In this document: piece after piece, positions 59,201-62,200 of the stretch | Layout of the letters: every line of letters begins with the position of its first letter | Numbering within the stretch: the first letter of the stretch is position 1 | Assembly: GCA_905147135.1 (NCBI GenBank) | Contig: LR990052.1 | Location: 19,096,200-19,160,199 of the forward strand | Source: Blastobasis lacticolella | Taxonomy: Eukaryota; Arthropoda; Insecta; Lepidoptera; Blastobasidae | DNA: 64,000 nt | Direction: 5' to 3' | Made by a program: the position numbers and the translations under genes | The notes under the pieces: generated by a model | What the model was told of the DNA's origin: nothing | The model's database searches: none | What the model saw: only the letters and a program-made list of their open reading frames with translations

Positions 59201-62200
59201 CGCGGGGCAACCGACGTACTAATACAGTAAGGCTGAAAATTTGTAAATTCTGCCATCGAATTAAAGCTTTTATGGTTCACAATTTTAAATTTATAATATT
59301 TAAAAATGTGTTTCTTGGAATTCATTTTGAAATGGTTCTGTGGTCCGATATACGTGGTCGATATAAATTTATTTGTGATTTTAGATTTATGGTGAATCTT
59401 TTTTCCCATTCGGTTTAGGTGCCGGGAATATTTTAGATAAAAATTGATTATGTATGTGGGGCTGCCGCCTGCCCAATGCAAGGTGTTCGGCTGAACACTC
59501 TAAAATCGCACCCAAATCTACTAACATTTTAATGGACTAGGGGACTCCTTCTTTTTGTCAGGAGCAAAAAGTTTGGTATCGGTCAGGAGACAGAATACTT
59601 GTGTATACCAGGGGCAACATATATATTGTGCCACGGACTTATAGAATGGGACTTCTAAACCGTCCCGAATCAATGCCAACAATTAATTATAAAATAATTG
59701 TCCGCGACCAACTTGGCGCACCTGAGTCAATTAGGTGACTATGTAGGCAAGGCTGCAGCGGCCGGCGGCTTCCGCGGCGCGGGGAGGGTCTTGGCCGACG
59801 CTTGCTGCGGATGCCCGGTGACGGCCATTTCCCAGGGCTCGCGTGGGCGAGCAAGGGGTATGTCGATGGAGCCAATTCGCACACAGCACTTTCGAATAGC
59901 GTTTCGTTTCGGTGAGTGTTCCGGACGACATTCAAGGACGCCTTATCGTTAGGCGTTATTATTATCAGTTTTATTCTCGATTTCGAGTCCATAAAATATA
60001 GATCGCAAGAGTATGCGGCGGGCGTCACTCAGATATTTGACGGCGATGAATATGGTATTCTCCTCGTTGGAGTACGTGTTGCGGAGCGGATGACCGCAAC
60101 GAAGGCGCCGAGTTGCGGCCGCGCCGTCGCCGCTTTCGTGTCGCGGCCGCGGGCGCTCTCGGTTATCGAGCCTAAACTTTATTATTACGAAATCTTATTT
60201 TTGAGCCTGGGGTAACTTTATGTTTTCCGGCACTAAATAACTCTTAAGGATCTTTTCCTCGTAAGGGAGTCACAATGGACTCATATTGTTTTGTATTTTG
60301 TTCCCGTGCTCGGGTTCGTTGTGGATATTGGCTTCGAGGGCCCGCACCAGCTGTGGGCCTAACTATGCGCGGGCGCATCGGACGGCTCCGACGAAGGCTC
60401 TTTCGCTACTCTAGCGGCGACGGCGACCTGGGACAGGTCTGTTGACGCCTCAGTAGCAAGTAATACCTCTCAGTAATTGCATTCGGAGGTGTGTCGATGT
60501 CTAAAACCGCAGACAAATTCATATTATGTCCGTTTTAGAACAAACTAGTTCTAACTACGAGTGGTCGATTACACCCCTACTTTACTAGTAGGTACTTAAT
60601 GCCCCACTGTTTAAAGTATTATTCTCATCGTTCATCGAGTGTTCATAATATATTAAGGTGTTTGTATTGATCCCCTATCAACTAAAAACCATTCCGAAGA
60701 TAAAACCACGGATATGTGAAGGATGTGGGTATATCCACAAAATAAATCCGCACTGCCGATTCTCGATCGACGGTGGCGGGTAGGTAGATGTCATAGACCT
60801 CTAAATGATTCTTGATCATCAGCAGGTTGAGACACTTGGGATTATTGCACATTGCCTTCGTGATGGTTCACGACCAACCTCCAGGCTCTGTGTCGATACC
60901 GTCGTGTTGGTTCTTGACCAACATCCAGGTGAATATGCACATTGCCTTCGTGATGGTTTACGACCAACCTCCAGGCTCTGTGTCGATACCGTCGTGTTGG
61001 TTCTCGACCAACATCCAGGTGAATATGCACATTGCCTTCGTGATGGTTCACGACCAACCTCCAGGCTCTGTGTCGATACCGTCGTGTTGGTTCTCAACCA
61101 ACATCCAGGTGAATATGCACATTGCCTTCGTGATGGTTCACGACCAACCTCCGGGCTTTGTGTCGATACCGTCGTGTTGGTACTCGACCAACATCCAGGT
61201 GTATAATTTTACCGTCGCGTTGATTCTCGACCAACGTCCAGGTTTTTACCATCGTGTTGACTCACGGCCAACCCCCAGGTTTTACATTGAAACACTCGAT
61301 GCATAAATTACACGTATCACATTAAGCGAAAATCGCGTAAAATAGAAACTTACTTAGTTTTAATCGGAATCTAAAGTATCTAAAAACCTCGATCATCACC
61401 AGGTTGAGAAACTAGATTATTGCATATTGCCTTTGTGATGATACACGACCAACCCCCAGGCGGTGTATGCGTAGTTATTTGATATCGTCGTGTTGATTCT
61501 CGACCAACCTCCAGATGAAATTTTAATTATATTCTTCATTTTTTATTGTATATACATTAAAGCTAAATCACCGTCGTGTTGACTCACGGCCAACCCCCCG
61601 GTTTTGTATTAATACACTCAATGCATAAATTATTAAAGTAACTACATTCGGCGAAAATATTGTAGGTACTTACATGAATTTTTATCGGAATCTGAAGTGG
61701 AATCCGAGAATATCGCCACTTTGTGACATCGTAGGTTTTTTGCTTTTTCTTTTAAAATACCGAATCTTGTTTTCGGCGCTGCGTTTCTACTTTTGAAATA
61801 AAATTTTAACAATTTGTTGTGCACCACGTGTGCACGATGTGCTCGCTACCTCGCACGAAAAAGGAATGACGTAAAAATGGCGGCTGGCTGTATCGATACG
61901 TAGGATCGAAAAAAAATGATCGATTGAAAACAAATCGATTTTACTTTAAATAAACGTGCGAAGCTACCTTGTAGGCTAAAGGGACTACGTTGTGAATTAT
62001 CTTATATCTGAAGAATGAAGCGACGAAATATAATAGTAGACTTTGAATCTTCCAAAATAGAATCTTTGATCAAAGTTTAGTTTTCGGCTACACACAATCA
62101 CTCTACAACAGGTGTCGAAGCTGACCAAAGTGGAGTTCAACTGCCTGAAGCTGGTGGTGAGCATCGACAGTTGGGTGGCCGTGCTGGACTTCTTCGGCGT

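Larger units (their letters stand above)
52569..62036. mobile_element. 9.5-kb segment bounded by a 50-bp inverted repeat
   Basis: The 50 bases at about 52569-52619 (TATTATATTTCGTCGCTTCA onward to AACGTAG) occur as an exact reverse complement at about 61985-62035. Inward of the right copy another ~120 bases match the neighbouring MITE at 52325-52450. Inside are a LINE tail, a Ty3/Gypsy element, a DIRS-like reverse-transcriptase remnant, a 90-bp satellite and a possible first exon. It may be a large or composite DNA transposon, or chance bracketing by two copies of one MITE family. Confidence 0.5.

Noticed and set aside
59698..59952. 84-residue plus-strand frame in a GC-rich patch
   Set aside because: No conserved motif, no splice context and composition-driven openness.
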